Below are positions 16,934 to 26,383 of a stretch of 64,000 bases of DNA, piece by piece. Source of the stretch: Paucibacter sp. KCTC 42545. GTDB lineage: Bacteria; Pseudomonadota; Gammaproteobacteria; Burkholderiales; Burkholderiaceae_C. The stretch covers positions 434,001 through 498,000 of the forward strand of contig NZ_CP013692.1 in assembly GCF_001477625.1 (NCBI RefSeq), in the 5' to 3' direction. Numbering within the stretch: the first letter of the stretch is position 1; every line of letters begins with the position of its first letter. The position numbers and the translations under genes are program-made. A model generated the notes under the pieces. It did no database searches and was not told the DNA's origin. It saw only the letters and a list, made by a program, of their open reading frames with translations.

Positions 16934-18457
16934 TTAAGCCTCGCGGCGCAAGGCCGGGAACAGAATCACGTCGCGAATCGACGGGCTGTCGGTGATCAAC
17001 ATCATCAAGCGGTCAATGCCGATGCCGCAGCCGCCGGTGGGGGGCATGCCGTATTCCAGTGCGCGGATGAAGTCGGCGTCATAGAACATGGCTTCTTCGT
17101 CGCCGGCGTCCTTATTGGCCACTTGCGATTGGAAGCGCGCGGCCTGGTCTTCGGCGTCGTTCAACTCCGAGAAACCGTTGGCGTATTCGCGGCCGGTGAT
17201 GAAGAGTTCGAAGCGCTCGGTGATGGCGGGGTTGGTGTCGGAGGCGCGGGCCAGCGGCGAGACCTCGACGGGATAGTCGATGATGAAGGTCGGCTGCCAG
17301 AGTTTTTCTTCCACCACGGCCTCGAACATGCCGAATTGCAGCTCGGGCAGGGTCCAGTGCTTGGGCGGCTCTTCGCCCAGCTCTTTGAGCTTGCTGCGCA
17401 GCAACTCGGCGTTGTCGGCCTCTTCACCCGTCAGACCGGCGTGAGTGATCAGCGATTCACGCACCGACAGGCGGGCGAAGGGTTCGTCCAGATGCACTTC
17501 CTTGCCAGCGTAGCTGACGCGGGCGCTGCCGGTGGCCGCACGGGCGGCGTGGCGCAGCACTTCTTCGGTGAAGTCCATCAAATCATGGTGCGTCCAGTAG
17601 GCCGCATAGAACTCCATCATCGTGAATTCGGGGTTGTGCCGAACCGAGATGCCTTCGTTGCGGAAGTTGCGGTTGATTTCGAACACGCGCTCGAAACCAC
17701 CCACCACCAGGCGCTTCAGATACAGCTCCGGCGCGATGCGCAGGAACATTTCCTGATCCAGGGCGTTGTGATGGGTGATGAAGGGCTTGGCATTTGCGCC
17801 ACCCGGAATCGGGTGCAGCATGGGCGTTTCCACTTCCAGGAACTCATGCTCCACCATGAAGCTGCGGATCGAGGAAACGGCCTTGGAGCGGGCCACAAAA
17901 CGCGCACGGGCATGCTCGTCGGTGATCAGGTCCACATAACGTTGGCGGTACTTTTGTTCCTGGTCGGCCATGCCGTGGAACTTGTCCGGCAGCGGGCGCA
18001 GGCTCTTGGTCAGCAGGCGCAGATTGGTCACACGCACCGACAGCTCGCCGGTCTTGGTCTTGAACAGCGTGCCCTCGGCGCCCACGATGTCGCCCAAGTC
18101 CATGTGCTTGAAGGCGTCGTAGCTTTCCTCGCCCACGCCGTCTTTGGTGACGAAGAGCTGGATGCGGCTGGTGGCGTCTTGCAAAGTGCCAAACGAGGCC
18201 TTGCCCATGACCCGCTTGAGCATCAGGCGGCCGGCGATGCTGACCACCACGGCTTGCGGCTCCAGCGTCTCGTTGTCCAGATCGCCGTAACGCTGCGCCA
18301 AGGGCAGGGCGCGGTGCTTGGGCTTGAAGTCGTTAGGGAAGGGGACGGCGGTCTTGGCCCGAATAGCGGCGAGCTTTTCCCGGCGCTCGGTGATGAGCTG
18401 GTTCTCGTCGACAGGGGCGGGCGCTTGGTGGGGAGTGGCGTGCAGGTGCTGGGTCAT
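16934..18457 (-). CDS. lysS: Lysyl-tRNA synthetase, class II
   Basis: Charges tRNA-Lys with lysine in the cytoplasm. The 507-residue protein has an N-terminal OB-fold anticodon-binding domain and a class II catalytic core. Motif 2 appears as [20 protein letters not shown] and motif 3 as [14 protein letters not shown] near the C-terminus. The length is standard. It is on the minus strand, diverging from the glycan locus that starts 138 bases beyond its start codon, so it marks the left border of that locus. Confidence 0.97.
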   Translation of the reverse strand: MTQHLHATPHQAPAPVDENQLITERREKLAAIRAKTAVPFPNDFKPKHRALPLAQRYGDLDNETLEPQAVVVSIAGRLMLKRVMGKASFGTLQDATSRIQLFVTKDGVGEESYDAFKHMDLGDIVGAEGTLFKTKTGELSVRVTNLRLLTKSLRPLPDKFHGMADQEQKYRQRYVDLITDEHARARFVARSKAVSSIRSFMVEHEFLEVETPMLHPIPGGANAKPFITHHNALDQEMFLRIAPELYLKRLVVGGFERVFEINRNFRNEGISVRHNPEFTMMEFYAAYWTHHDLMDFTEEVLRHAARAATGSARVSYAGKEVHLDEPFARLSVRESLITHAGLTGEEADNAELLRSKLKELGEEPPKHWTLPELQFGMFEAVVEEKLWQPTFIIDYPVEVSPLARASDTNPAITERFELFITGREYANGFSELNDAEDQAARFQSQVANKDAGDEEAMFYDADFIRALEYGMPPTGGCGIGIDRLMMLITDSPSIRDVILFPALRREA

Positions 18458-18595
18458 CGTAGGCTCGAAGAATTTGGGGTGATTTTAGGCGCAGGCGCGG
18501 CAAGGCAATGCAGGTGGCGATGTTTACGCGCATCCACCCTCTTAGAATCAGCCCTCTTTCTTAGCCGCAGGCCTGGGCCGTTTGAGCCCCTCCCC

Positions 18596-19654
18596 ATGAG
18601 CGTGAACCTCCCCATTCTTGACCGCCCGATTCGTTTTGCCTTGGTGGGCTGTGGCCGTATCTCCAAGAACCATATCGAGGCGATGGCCGCCCACGGCGAT
18701 CGCGCCCAACTGGTGGCGGTGTGCGACACCCGCCCTGAAGCCCTGGCCGCCGCTGTGGCGGCCACCGGCGCGGCAGGCTTTGCCAGCCTGGACGCCTTGC
18801 TGGCCCAGTCGGATGCCGATGTGGTCGTGCTGGCCACGCCCAGCGGCCTGCATCCGCAGCAAGCCATCAAAGTGGCCGCCAGTGGCCGCCATGTCTTGAG
18901 CGAAAAGCCCATGGCCACCAAGTTCGACGAAGGCATGGCCATGGTGCGTGCCTGCCGCGATGCAGGCGTGAAGCTCTTCGTGGTCAAGCAAAACCGCCTC
19001 AACGCCACCGTGCAGGCGGTGCGCCAGGCGATTCAGCAAGGCCGCTTTGGCCGCATCTTCCTGAGTACCGTCAATGTGTTCTGGACCCGGCCGCAAAGCT
19101 ATTACGACGCCGCCCCCTGGCGTGGCCGCTGGGATCTGGATGGCGGCGCCTTCATGAATCAGGCCAGCCATTACGTCGATTTGCTGGATTGGCTGGTGGG
19201 ACCGGTGGACAGCGTCCATGCCTACACCGCCACCCTGGACCGCGATATCGAGGCCGAGGACACCGGCGTGCTGAGCGCGCGCCTGCGCCATGGCGGCCTG
19301 GGTTCTATCAACGTCACCATGCTGACCTATCCGCAGAATCTGGAAGGCTCCATCACCATCCTGGGCGAGAAGGGCACGGTCAAGATCGGCGGCACGGCCG
19401 TCAACAAGATCGAGCATTGGCAGTTTGCTGATGAGCGGCCCGAGGATGCCGCCATCAAGGCCGCGAGCTATGAGACCACGAGCGTCTACGGCTTCGGCCA
19501 CCCGCTGTACTACGACAACGTCATCAAGACCCTGCGTGGCGAGGCCGATGCGGCCGTGGATGGCTACGAAGGCCTGCGCTCGCTGGAGATCTTGATCGCC
19601 GCCTATCGTTCGGCCCGCGATGGCCAACGTGTTGGCTTGCCCCTGGTGTTTTGA
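18596..19654 (+). CDS. wbpB: Gfo/Idh family oxidoreductase, WbpB/WlbA-like (UDP-GlcNAcA 3-dehydrogenase)
   Basis: WbpB/WlbA oxidises C3 of UDP-N-acetyl-glucosaminuronate using NAD, the first of three steps that give UDP-2,3-diacetamido-glucuronate. The 352-residue product has the Gfo/Idh layout: Rossmann motif [10 protein letters not shown] (about residues 16-25), the EKP motif, and a C-terminal sheet domain with [19 protein letters not shown]. The order wbpB-wbpD-wbpE supports the specific call. The frame is open far upstream, but only because it runs opposite lysS; the ATG at 18596 fits the family N-terminus. One base separates it from the next start region. Confidence 0.88.
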   Translation: MSVNLPILDRPIRFALVGCGRISKNHIEAMAAHGDRAQLVAVCDTRPEALAAAVAATGAAGFASLDALLAQSDADVVVLATPSGLHPQQAIKVAASGRHVLSEKPMATKFDEGMAMVRACRDAGVKLFVVKQNRLNATVQAVRQAIQQGRFGRIFLSTVNVFWTRPQSYYDAAPWRGRWDLDGGAFMNQASHYVDLLDWLVGPVDSVHAYTATLDRDIEAEDTGVLSARLRHGGLGSINVTMLTYPQNLEGSITILGEKGTVKIGGTAVNKIEHWQFADERPEDAAIKAASYETTSVYGFGHPLYYDNVIKTLRGEADAAVDGYEGLRSLEILIAAYRSARDGQRVGLPLVF

Positions 19655-19655
19655 T

Positions 19656-20267
19656 ATGAGCTATTGGAAGCACGAGAGCGCCATCGTCGACGAAGGCGCG
19701 CAGCTGGGCAAGGGCACAAAAGTCTGGCACTTCGCCCATGTGAGCCCAGGCGCGCGCATCGGCGCGGGCTGCGCCTTGGGGCAGGGCGTTTACGTTGGTA
19801 ACGACGTCAGCATCGGCAACAACGTGCGCGTCCAGAACAATGTCTCGGTGTACGACGCGGTCACGCTCGAAGACGATGTGTTCTGCGGCCCCAGCATGGT
19901 GTTCACCAATGTCTACAACCCGCGTGCCGCCGTGGCGCGCAAAAATGAATACCGCCGCACCCTGGTGCGCCAAGGCGCCACGCTGGGCGCCAACTGCACC
20001 ATCGTTTGTGGCGTCACGATTGGCGCTTATGCCTTTGTGGGCGCCGGCGCCGTGGTGCAAAAAGACGTGAAAGATTTTGCCCTGATGGTGGGCGTGCCGG
20101 CCCGGCAGATCGGCTGGATGAGCCGTTTTGGAGAACGGCTGAAGCTGCCCTTGCAAGGCGAGGGCGAAGACCTTTGTCCGCATACCGGCGACCGTTACCG
20201 CTTGCAAGACGGCCAAGTGGCCTTGCTCGCTAAGTCAGAAGAACAAGAACAAGGAAGCCAAGCATGA
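19656..20267 (+). CDS. wbpD: N-acetyltransferase, WbpD/WlbB-like
   Basis: Acetylates the 3-amino group of UDP-2-acetamido-3-amino-2,3-dideoxy-glucuronate. The 203-residue product is a left-handed beta-helix hexapeptide-repeat protein: [17 protein letters not shown], then repeats such as [20 protein letters not shown], and [18 protein letters not shown]. The segment [12 protein letters not shown] is typical of WbpD. It should act after the aminotransferase encoded by the next gene, although it is encoded before it. The ATG at 19656 overlaps nothing; the end overlaps the next gene by 4 bases (ATGA). Confidence 0.9.
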   Translation: MSYWKHESAIVDEGAQLGKGTKVWHFAHVSPGARIGAGCALGQGVYVGNDVSIGNNVRVQNNVSVYDAVTLEDDVFCGPSMVFTNVYNPRAAVARKNEYRRTLVRQGATLGANCTIVCGVTIGAYAFVGAGAVVQKDVKDFALMVGVPARQIGWMSRFGERLKLPLQGEGEDLCPHTGDRYRLQDGQVALLAKSEEQEQGSQA

Positions 20268-21391
20268 GCAGCAACGTCGCCGCCCTGCCATTCATCGACC
20301 TGAAGGCCCAATACGCCGCACTCAAGACCAGTGTGGATGCCCGCATCCAGCGCGTGCTGGATCACGGCCAGTACATCATGGGCCCCGAGGTTAAAGAGCT
20401 GGAAGACAAGCTGGCCGGCTTTGTGGGCGTCAAGCATTGCATCACTGTCTCCAGCGGCACCGAGGCCTTGTTGATCGCCCTGATGGCGCTGGATCTGAAG
20501 CCGGGTGACGAGGTCATCACCACGCCTTTCACCTTTGCCGCCACGGCCGAGGTCATCGTTTTGCTGGGCGGCGTGCCGGTGTTTGTGGACATCGAGCCCG
20601 ACACCTGCAATATCGATGTGCGCTTGATCGAAGCCGCCATCACCCCCCGCACCCGCGCCATCATGCCGGTGAGCTTGTATGGCCAGGTCTGCGATATGGA
20701 CGAGATCAAGGCCATCGCTGCCCGTCACGGCCATCTGCCGGTGATCGAGGATGCGGCGCAGAGCTTTGGCGCGAGTTACAAGGGCCGCAAGAGCTGCGGC
20801 TTGTCCACCTTCGGCGCCACCAGCTTCTTCCCTAGCAAGCCCTTGGGTTGTTACGGTGACGGCGGCGCCTTGTTCACCGATGACGACGCCCTGGCACAGG
20901 CCGCCCGCGAGATTCGCGTGCACGGCCAAAGCAAGCGCTACACCCACACCCGTGTGGGCGTGGGCGGCCGCATGGACACGCTGCAATGCGCCATCGTGCT
21001 GGCCAAGTTGGAGCGTTTTGAGTGGGAGATCGCTCGCCGTTTGGATATTGGCGCGCGTTACCAAGCCTTGCTTGGTGGCCTGCCCGTGCAAAAGCTCGCA
21101 CTGCGCCCGGATCGCAATTGCGTCTGGGCCCAGTTCACCTTGCATCTGGAGAATCGCAGCCAGGTGCAGGAACGCCTCAGCGCCGCCGGCGTGCCCACAG
21201 CCGTGCATTACCCCAAGCCGCTGCACCAGCAGCCCGCCTATGCCCAGTGGGCGCAAGGCCAGAGCTTTCCGCATGCCGAGCGGGCCGCGCAGCGGGTGAT
21301 GAGTTTGCCTATGAGCGCTGATTTGAGCGAGGCGCAGCAAGATCAGGTGATTCAGGCCCTGGCTCAGGCCCTGGACGGCTTAGATCAATGA
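20264..21391 (+). CDS. wbpE: PLP aminotransferase, WbpE/WlbC-like
   Basis: Transfers an amino group to C3 of the keto sugar made by WbpB. The 375-residue DegT/DnrJ/EryC1-family enzyme has the PLP lysine at Lys192 in [16 protein letters not shown], preceded by [13 protein letters not shown]. The start YIDLKAQY-like block (here [12 protein letters not shown]) is characteristic of WbpE. ATGA overlap with wbpD indicates coupled translation. The three genes make a set that needs a UDP-GlcNAc 6-dehydrogenase. None is adjacent, though a WecC-type dehydrogenase is encoded in the opposing cluster at 33.9 kb. Confidence 0.92.
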   Translation: MSSNVAALPFIDLKAQYAALKTSVDARIQRVLDHGQYIMGPEVKELEDKLAGFVGVKHCITVSSGTEALLIALMALDLKPGDEVITTPFTFAATAEVIVLLGGVPVFVDIEPDTCNIDVRLIEAAITPRTRAIMPVSLYGQVCDMDEIKAIAARHGHLPVIEDAAQSFGASYKGRKSCGLSTFGATSFFPSKPLGCYGDGGALFTDDDALAQAAREIRVHGQSKRYTHTRVGVGGRMDTLQCAIVLAKLERFEWEIARRLDIGARYQALLGGLPVQKLALRPDRNCVWAQFTLHLENRSQVQERLSAAGVPTAVHYPKPLHQQPAYAQWAQGQSFPHAERAAQRVMSLPMSADLSEAQQDQVIQALAQALDGLDQ

Positions 21392-21422
21392 GGGCAATCC
21401 GGGCAACCCGGGCAATTGGGGC
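21392..21422 (+). repeat. Three tandem 9-base repeats between wbpE and wzx
   Basis: GGGCAATCC, GGGCAACCC, GGGCAATTG and a partial GGGC fill the whole gap from the wbpE stop to the flippase ATG. The GGGCAA core is kept in each unit. There is no ordinary ribosome binding site in the gap. Confidence 0.6.
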
Positions 21423-22697
21423 ATGAGCGCGATCATGCGCACCGGCCTACTGCGATCCACCCTGACTTTGTTGCTGGGCGGGGCGCTGGCCCAGCTGCTG
21501 CCGCTGTTGCTGGGGCCGTGGCTGACCCGCATCTACACACCGGCGCAGTTCGGCCAATTCGCTTTCATCTGGGCCGTGGCCAGCAATCTGGCCGTGGTGG
21601 CTTGTGCCCGCTACGAGTTTGCGTTGCCACTGGAAACGCAGGGGAGCCGCGTCCGCGTGCTGATGGCTTTGTGCCTGCGTGTTCTGCTGGCGGTGAGCTT
21701 GGCCAGCGTGTTGCTGGGCTTGGCGCTGGCCTGGTGGCAGCAGCAGGGCTCGGCACTGCTTTTGCCCATGGCTGTGCTGGCCGGTGGGGCGACGCAGTGG
21801 CTGACGATGTGGGCGACCCGGGCGCAGCGCTTTCAATTGCTGGCCATCGGGCGGGTGCTGCTTTACGGCGGCGGCGCCTTGATTCAGCTGGCGCTGGGTC
21901 TGCTGGACTTTGGGGTTTGGGGTTTGTTGCTGGGGCCGATCCTGGCGGGTTTGCTGACCACGGCCTTATTGGCGCGGCCGGCACCGGCCGCCGGCTGGCT
22001 GCAGCTGTGGCGGGTGCCGCGTGATGACTTGACCGCCATGGCGCGCAAGCATCGTGACTTCCCTGTTCTCAACACCCCGCATGCTTTTGCTGGCGCCTTG
22101 CAAGACAGCCTGGCCATGCTGATTCTGGCGGCCTGGAGCGGTGATGCCGCAGCCGGCTATTGGGCCTTGGCCCTGCGCTATTTGAAGGCGCCGGCCGGCT
22201 TGGTGGGGGGCGCCTTGTCGCAAGCGCTTTACCCGCGCCTCGTGGCGGCGCAGAGTGCAGCGGAGGCGGCGACTCTGGTGCGCAAGCTAACTTTTTTGCT
22301 CTGCCTCTTAGCCCTGCCGCTGATGTTGGGCCTGATGCTGTTTGGCCCTGCCTTGTTCACCTGGGTGTTTGGCGAGCGCTGGCATGATGCGGGCATGTTG
22401 GCGCGCGGCTTGGCGCCCTATATCGCCCTGCATTTCGTAGCCTCGCCCTTGTCGGTGGCGACCATGGCCTGGCAGCAGCAGGCCTGGGCCTTGCGCCTGG
22501 CACTGGTGGGGCAGTTCTTGTTTGTATCGGGCTTAGCGCTGGGCTTGATCTGGGGCGGCTTGTGGGGCGCGGCCTGGGGTGTATCGGTGGCAATGACGCT
22601 TTATTTCAGCTGGTTTTTCTGGGCTTTGCCGCGCCGGGCTCAAGCGGGTGCGGGTGTAGATGCTGATGCAGAAGCAAGCGGAGGCTTGATGGCATGA
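21423..22697 (+). CDS. Wzx-type oligosaccharide flippase
   Basis: A 424-residue polytopic protein with about twelve membrane helices and the N-terminal PST-family pattern (LTLLLGGALAQLLPLLLGPWLTRIYTP with conserved FGQFAF). Such proteins flip undecaprenyl-linked glycans across the inner membrane. It sits after the wbpBDE genes and overlaps the acyltransferase gene by 4 bases. A second flippase is encoded in the opposing cluster at 49.8 kb, so the two loci probably export different glycans. The ATG at 21423 was chosen; a second ATG at 21435 is possible. The gap before it is a short tandem repeat. Confidence 0.88.
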   Translation: MSAIMRTGLLRSTLTLLLGGALAQLLPLLLGPWLTRIYTPAQFGQFAFIWAVASNLAVVACARYEFALPLETQGSRVRVLMALCLRVLLAVSLASVLLGLALAWWQQQGSALLLPMAVLAGGATQWLTMWATRAQRFQLLAIGRVLLYGGGALIQLALGLLDFGVWGLLLGPILAGLLTTALLARPAPAAGWLQLWRVPRDDLTAMARKHRDFPVLNTPHAFAGALQDSLAMLILAAWSGDAAAGYWALALRYLKAPAGLVGGALSQALYPRLVAAQSAAEAATLVRKLTFLLCLLALPLMLGLMLFGPALFTWVFGERWHDAGMLARGLAPYIALHFVASPLSVATMAWQQQAWALRLALVGQFLFVSGLALGLIWGGLWGAAWGVSVAMTLYFSWFFWALPRRAQAGAGVDADAEASGGLMA

Positions 22698-23350
22698 CGA
22701 CGAAGACGAGTGCTGCAATCAATCTCAAAGCGCCTTGGTGGCGCCGCCGCTTTCAGCAGCTCAAGATGTTGGCCTCGCGGGCCTGGGGCACGCGCATGGT
22801 GGGCGGCTTTGTGCGCGGGGATGGCGTCTTCTTGCCCAACACCCGCATCAGCAATACCAGCCATGTGTTCGCGCGTGAGCGCCTGGACGTAGGCGACCAT
22901 GTCTTCATCGGCCATTTCAGCGTGCTGGATGCCACTTATGGCCTGCGCATTGGCGAGGGCTGCCAAATCGGCTTCTTCACCGGCATCTTCACCCACTCCA
23001 GCCATGCGGCCATCCGGCTCTACGGTCGCGCCTATGTGGCCACTGCCGAGAAGAAAGCCTACTTCACCGCGCCCGTGGAGATTGGTGATTACTCTTTTGT
23101 TGGTGCCCATGCCACGCTCTTGCCCGGAACGGTGCTGGGGCGCGGCAGCATCGTCTCGGCTTACAGCATGGTCAGCGGCACGCACCCGGACTTCGCCATC
23201 CTGGCCGGTCAGCCGGCCAAGCAGGTGGGCGACACCCGCCGCATGGACGAGTGCCTGCTGCGCGAGCACCCGGAGCTGCAAGCCCATTACCTAGCCTGGG
23301 CGGGTGAGTTGCCAGTTGCACCGCAGACGACTAAGGATGCTCAGGCATGA
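22694..23350 (+). CDS. Hexapeptide-repeat acyltransferase
   Basis: A 218-residue protein with left-handed beta-helix repeats (DVGDHVFIGHFSVLDATYG, then IGEGCQIGFFTGIFTHSS, and VEIGDYSFVGAHATLLPGTV). This is the build of sugar O- or N-acetyltransferases of the WbbJ/NodL type. It could decorate the repeat unit or acetylate the 4-amino sugar made by the aminotransferase at 26.4 kb; the sequence does not decide. Starts ATG 22694 with a 4-base overlap with wzx, and its own end overlaps the next glycosyltransferase by 4 bases. Confidence 0.82.
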   Translation: MTTKTSAAINLKAPWWRRRFQQLKMLASRAWGTRMVGGFVRGDGVFLPNTRISNTSHVFARERLDVGDHVFIGHFSVLDATYGLRIGEGCQIGFFTGIFTHSSHAAIRLYGRAYVATAEKKAYFTAPVEIGDYSFVGAHATLLPGTVLGRGSIVSAYSMVSGTHPDFAILAGQPAKQVGDTRRMDECLLREHPELQAHYLAWAGELPVAPQTTKDAQA

Positions 23351-24453
23351 GGCTGGTGCTGATCGGTGATGGCGAGAGCCCGCATCTGCTGAAGTGGGCG
23401 CGAGCCCTGGCGGCCGCCCCAGGTGTTGATCTGTGGGCGGCGTCCTCGCGTGGCTTTTTGCCGGAGTTCGAAGCGCTTGTGCCGGCGGCCAAACGCCTGA
23501 GTTTGAATACCTCACCCGAGCATGGCGGCGGCAATATCGCTTTGCTCAAGCAAGTGCCCAAGCTGGGCGCTTGGCTGGCGCAAGTCAACGCTGACTGGCT
23601 GCACGCGCATTACCTGACTTCGCACGGCACCCTGGCCTGGATGGCCAAGCGGGTCTGGCATCTGCGTGCCCGCATTGTGGGTTCGGCCTGGGGCAGCGAC
23701 ATTTTGGTCACGCCCGATGTGAGCTGGGCCTACCGCTGGCTGACCCGCAACATCCTGCGCGCCTGTGATCTCTGTACCTCTGACTCGCAGCACATGACCG
23801 CGCGCATGCGCGAGTTGGATGCGCGAGAGGTGATGACCTTTCCCTTTGGTCTGGAAGCCATGCCCAAGCTCGGCGCGCGTAAAGCGCCGTGGAGCTTTTT
23901 TGCCAATCGCGGGCTGGAGCCTATCTATCGGCCTGACTTGGTGATTCGCGCCTTTGCTGCCGTGGCCGCGCATGAGCCCGAGGCTAGCTTGATCGTTGCT
24001 AACGACGGATCTTTGCGGGCTGCACTGGAAGCCCAGGTTGCGAGCCTAGGCCTGTCAGCCAAAGTGAGTTTTGTGGGGCGGCTGGATGCCAAGGCCCAGG
24101 CCAGCCAGTACGCCCGGGCGCGCTGGTACTTGAGCCTGCCGCAGAGCGATTCGGTGGCCGTTTCAGTCTTGGAGGCCATGGCTCATGCGTGCGTGCCCAT
24201 CTTGTCGGACCTGCCGGCCAACCACGAACTGCTGGAATCAGAGAAGGCGGCGCAGCCGCGCGGCCTGATCTTGGATGAGATGAGTCTGCCGGGCTTGCAC
24301 GGCCAGCTGCTGGCGCTGGCGCCGCAGGCGGAAGCCGCAGGCCTGGCCAACCGCGATTGGGTGAACCGGCACGGTTTGTTCGCGCCCGCCGTGCAGCGCT
24401 TTCTGGCCCGCTTGCGGGCTTTTGATTCAGACAAGAAGACAACACCGCCGTGA
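23347..24453 (+). CDS. Glycosyltransferase, GT4-like
   Basis: A 368-residue GT-B fold enzyme. The N-terminal half opens MRLVLIGDGESPHLLKWARAL. The C-terminal half has the GT4 pattern: IVANDGSLRAALEAQ, then KVSFVGRLDAKAQASQYARARWYLSLPQSDSVAVSVLEAMA. The acidic residue of the usual ExxxxxxxE motif is replaced in part (DSVAVSVLEAMA keeps the last Glu). Probably cytoplasmic or membrane-peripheral, adding one sugar to the lipid-linked glycan. Donor and linkage unknown. Coupled by 4-base overlaps on both sides. Confidence 0.86.
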   Translation: MRLVLIGDGESPHLLKWARALAAAPGVDLWAASSRGFLPEFEALVPAAKRLSLNTSPEHGGGNIALLKQVPKLGAWLAQVNADWLHAHYLTSHGTLAWMAKRVWHLRARIVGSAWGSDILVTPDVSWAYRWLTRNILRACDLCTSDSQHMTARMRELDAREVMTFPFGLEAMPKLGARKAPWSFFANRGLEPIYRPDLVIRAFAAVAAHEPEASLIVANDGSLRAALEAQVASLGLSAKVSFVGRLDAKAQASQYARARWYLSLPQSDSVAVSVLEAMAHACVPILSDLPANHELLESEKAAQPRGLILDEMSLPGLHGQLLALAPQAEAAGLANRDWVNRHGLFAPAVQRFLARLRAFDSDKKTTPP

Positions 24454-25676
24454 AGATTTTGCTCATCAATCATTACGCCGGTTCGCCTCAGCACGGCATG
24501 GAGTTCCGGCCCTTTTATCTGGCACGGGAATGGCGGCGGATGGGCCATCAGGTACTGATCCTGGCGTCTGCGCAGTCGCATGTGCGTGCCCAATCGCCAG
24601 AGCCCGGCGTGCAAGTCATCGACGGGGTGAACTACTGCTGGTACGACACGCCTGCCTATCAGGGCAATGGCCTGGGCCGGGTGCGCAATATCTGGTCCTT
24701 CTGCAGCCAGGTTTGGCGTGATGCCGATGTGCTGGCTCGGGACTTCGCGCCCGATGTGGTGATTGCCTCCAGCACCTATCCCATGGATGTGTGGGTGGCG
24801 CGGCGCATCGCCAAGCTGAGCAAGGCCAAGCTCGTCTACGAGGTGCATGATTTGTGGCCGCTCTCGCCCATCGAACTCTCGGGTATGTCGCCGCGCCATC
24901 CTTTTGCCCTGCTGTGCCAGAAGGCCGAGAACGACGCCTACCGCGATGCGGATGTGGTGGTCTCCATGCTGCCCAAGGTGCAAGGCCATATGGCGGCGCA
25001 CGGCCTGGACCTGGCCAAGCTGGCCATCGTGCCCAACGGCATCACGCTGGATGAATGGACTTCCGTTGCGGAGCCTTTGGCTGAAGGGCCGCTTTTGACG
25101 CATTTACGCGAGCAAAAGGCGCTGGGCCGCCGTGTGCTCGGCTATGCCGGATCGCATGGCTTGCCCAATGCGCTCGATTTGCTGCTGGATGCCGCCAAGC
25201 GCCTGCAGACAAGCGCGCCCGAACTGGCCATCGTGCTGGTGGGCGGCGGGCATGAAAAGGCGCGTCTGGCCGAGCGGGTGCGGGCGGAAGGCTTGGGCAA
25301 TGTGGCCCTGTTCGAGCCGATTCCAAAGACGCAAATCCCCGGCCTGCTGGCGCATTTCGACATTGCCTACATCGGCTGGCAGCGCACACCCATCTACCGC
25401 TTTGGCATCGCGCCCAATAAGCTGATGGACTACATGATGGCGCGCCGGCCGGTGCTGCATTCGGTGGAAGCGGGCAACGACCCAGTGGCTGAAGCGGGCG
25501 CGGGCCTGACCGTGGCGCCTGAGGATGTGGCGGCGGTGGAAGCGGGCGCGCTGCGCTTGGTGGCCTTGCCCGCCGAGGAGTTGAAGGCCATGGGCGAGCG
25601 CGGCCGGGCCTTTGTGCTGGCGCACCACACTTATCCCATCTTGGCCCAGCGTTTCTTGAAAGCCGTGCAGCCGTGA
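24450..25676 (+). CDS. Glycosyltransferase, GT4 family (WbuB-like)
   Basis: A 408-residue GT-B enzyme. The N-terminus MKILLINHYAGSPQHGMEFR followed by REWRRMGHQVLILAS is close to the WbuB group of N-acetyl-aminosugar transferases. The acceptor-side VYEVHDLWPLSPIELSG block and the C-terminal PIYRFGIAPNKLMDYMMARRPVLHS block are also WbuB-like. It starts with GTG at 24450, overlapping the previous stop by 4 bases. A second WbuB-type enzyme is encoded at 36.3 kb. The donor sugar cannot be fixed from sequence. Confidence 0.88.
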   Translation: MKILLINHYAGSPQHGMEFRPFYLAREWRRMGHQVLILASAQSHVRAQSPEPGVQVIDGVNYCWYDTPAYQGNGLGRVRNIWSFCSQVWRDADVLARDFAPDVVIASSTYPMDVWVARRIAKLSKAKLVYEVHDLWPLSPIELSGMSPRHPFALLCQKAENDAYRDADVVVSMLPKVQGHMAAHGLDLAKLAIVPNGITLDEWTSVAEPLAEGPLLTHLREQKALGRRVLGYAGSHGLPNALDLLLDAAKRLQTSAPELAIVLVGGGHEKARLAERVRAEGLGNVALFEPIPKTQIPGLLAHFDIAYIGWQRTPIYRFGIAPNKLMDYMMARRPVLHSVEAGNDPVAEAGAGLTVAPEDVAAVEAGALRLVALPAEELKAMGERGRAFVLAHHTYPILAQRFLKAVQP

Positions 25677-26383
25677 GTCAGGAAGAACACGGCCAGGAGT
25701 TGGCGCAAGTGGCCAGCCGCTATGCCAAGCGCAACCAGGCCCATAGTGAGGATCGCTACAGCCTGTTGCGACCCGAGGTCTGGCAGATGCTGCAAGAGCG
25801 CCAGCGCGCCATGCTGCGGCTGCTCGCCCTGCGCCCGGGGCAGCCCGCCGATTGGCGCCTGACCGAAGTGGGTTGTGGCGCCGGTGGCAACTTGCTGGAG
25901 ATGTTGCGCTTGGGGCTGCGGCCCGAACACCTGACCGGCATCGAGTTGCTGCCCGAGCGCCTGAATCTGGCCCGGCCGCTGCTGCCCGCTGCCCTGCAGC
26001 TTCATCTGGGCGATGCCTCGGTGGCGCCGGTGCCGGCAGCAAGCCAGGACTTCGTGCTGCAGTCCACCGTTTTTTCGTCCCTGCTGAACGATGGCGTGCA
26101 GCAGGCGGTGGCCGCTGCGATGTGGCGCTGGCTGAAACCGGGTGGGGCGGTGCTCTGGTATGACTTCATCGTCGACAATCCACGTAATCCGGATGTGCGT
26201 GGTGTGCCTCTGCGCCGGGTGCGTGAGCTGTTTCCAGACGCCCGCTTGCGCAGTCAACGCCTGACCCTGGCGCCGCCGCTGGCGCGCTGGGTGTGCAACA
26301 AGATTCATCCCGCTGCTTATTCCCTGTTCAACAGCCTGCCCCTGCTGCGCAGCCATGTGCTGTGCTTGATTGAAAAACCATGA
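25673..26383 (+). CDS. Class I SAM-dependent methyltransferase
   Basis: A 236-residue protein with the SAM-binding motif [18 protein letters not shown] (about residues 64-80), motif II acidic end GIELLPERL, and a later [15 protein letters not shown] block typical of class I methyltransferases. Position inside the glycan locus suggests methylation of a sugar or a chain end. GTG start at 25673, overlapping the upstream stop (GTGA). Its end overlaps the aminotransferase start by 4 bases. Confidence 0.86.
   Translation: MSQEEHGQELAQVASRYAKRNQAHSEDRYSLLRPEVWQMLQERQRAMLRLLALRPGQPADWRLTEVGCGAGGNLLEMLRLGLRPEHLTGIELLPERLNLARPLLPAALQLHLGDASVAPVPAASQDFVLQSTVFSSLLNDGVQQAVAAAMWRWLKPGGAVLWYDFIVDNPRNPDVRGVPLRRVRELFPDARLRSQRLTLAPPLARWVCNKIHPAAYSLFNSLPLLRSHVLCLIEKP

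Noticed and set aside
16925..18595. A 557-codon extension of the wbpB frame on the plus strand
   Set aside because: It lies opposite lysS, whose full-length family match is certain; high-GC genes often leave the opposite strand open. The ATG at 18596 fits the WbpB start.
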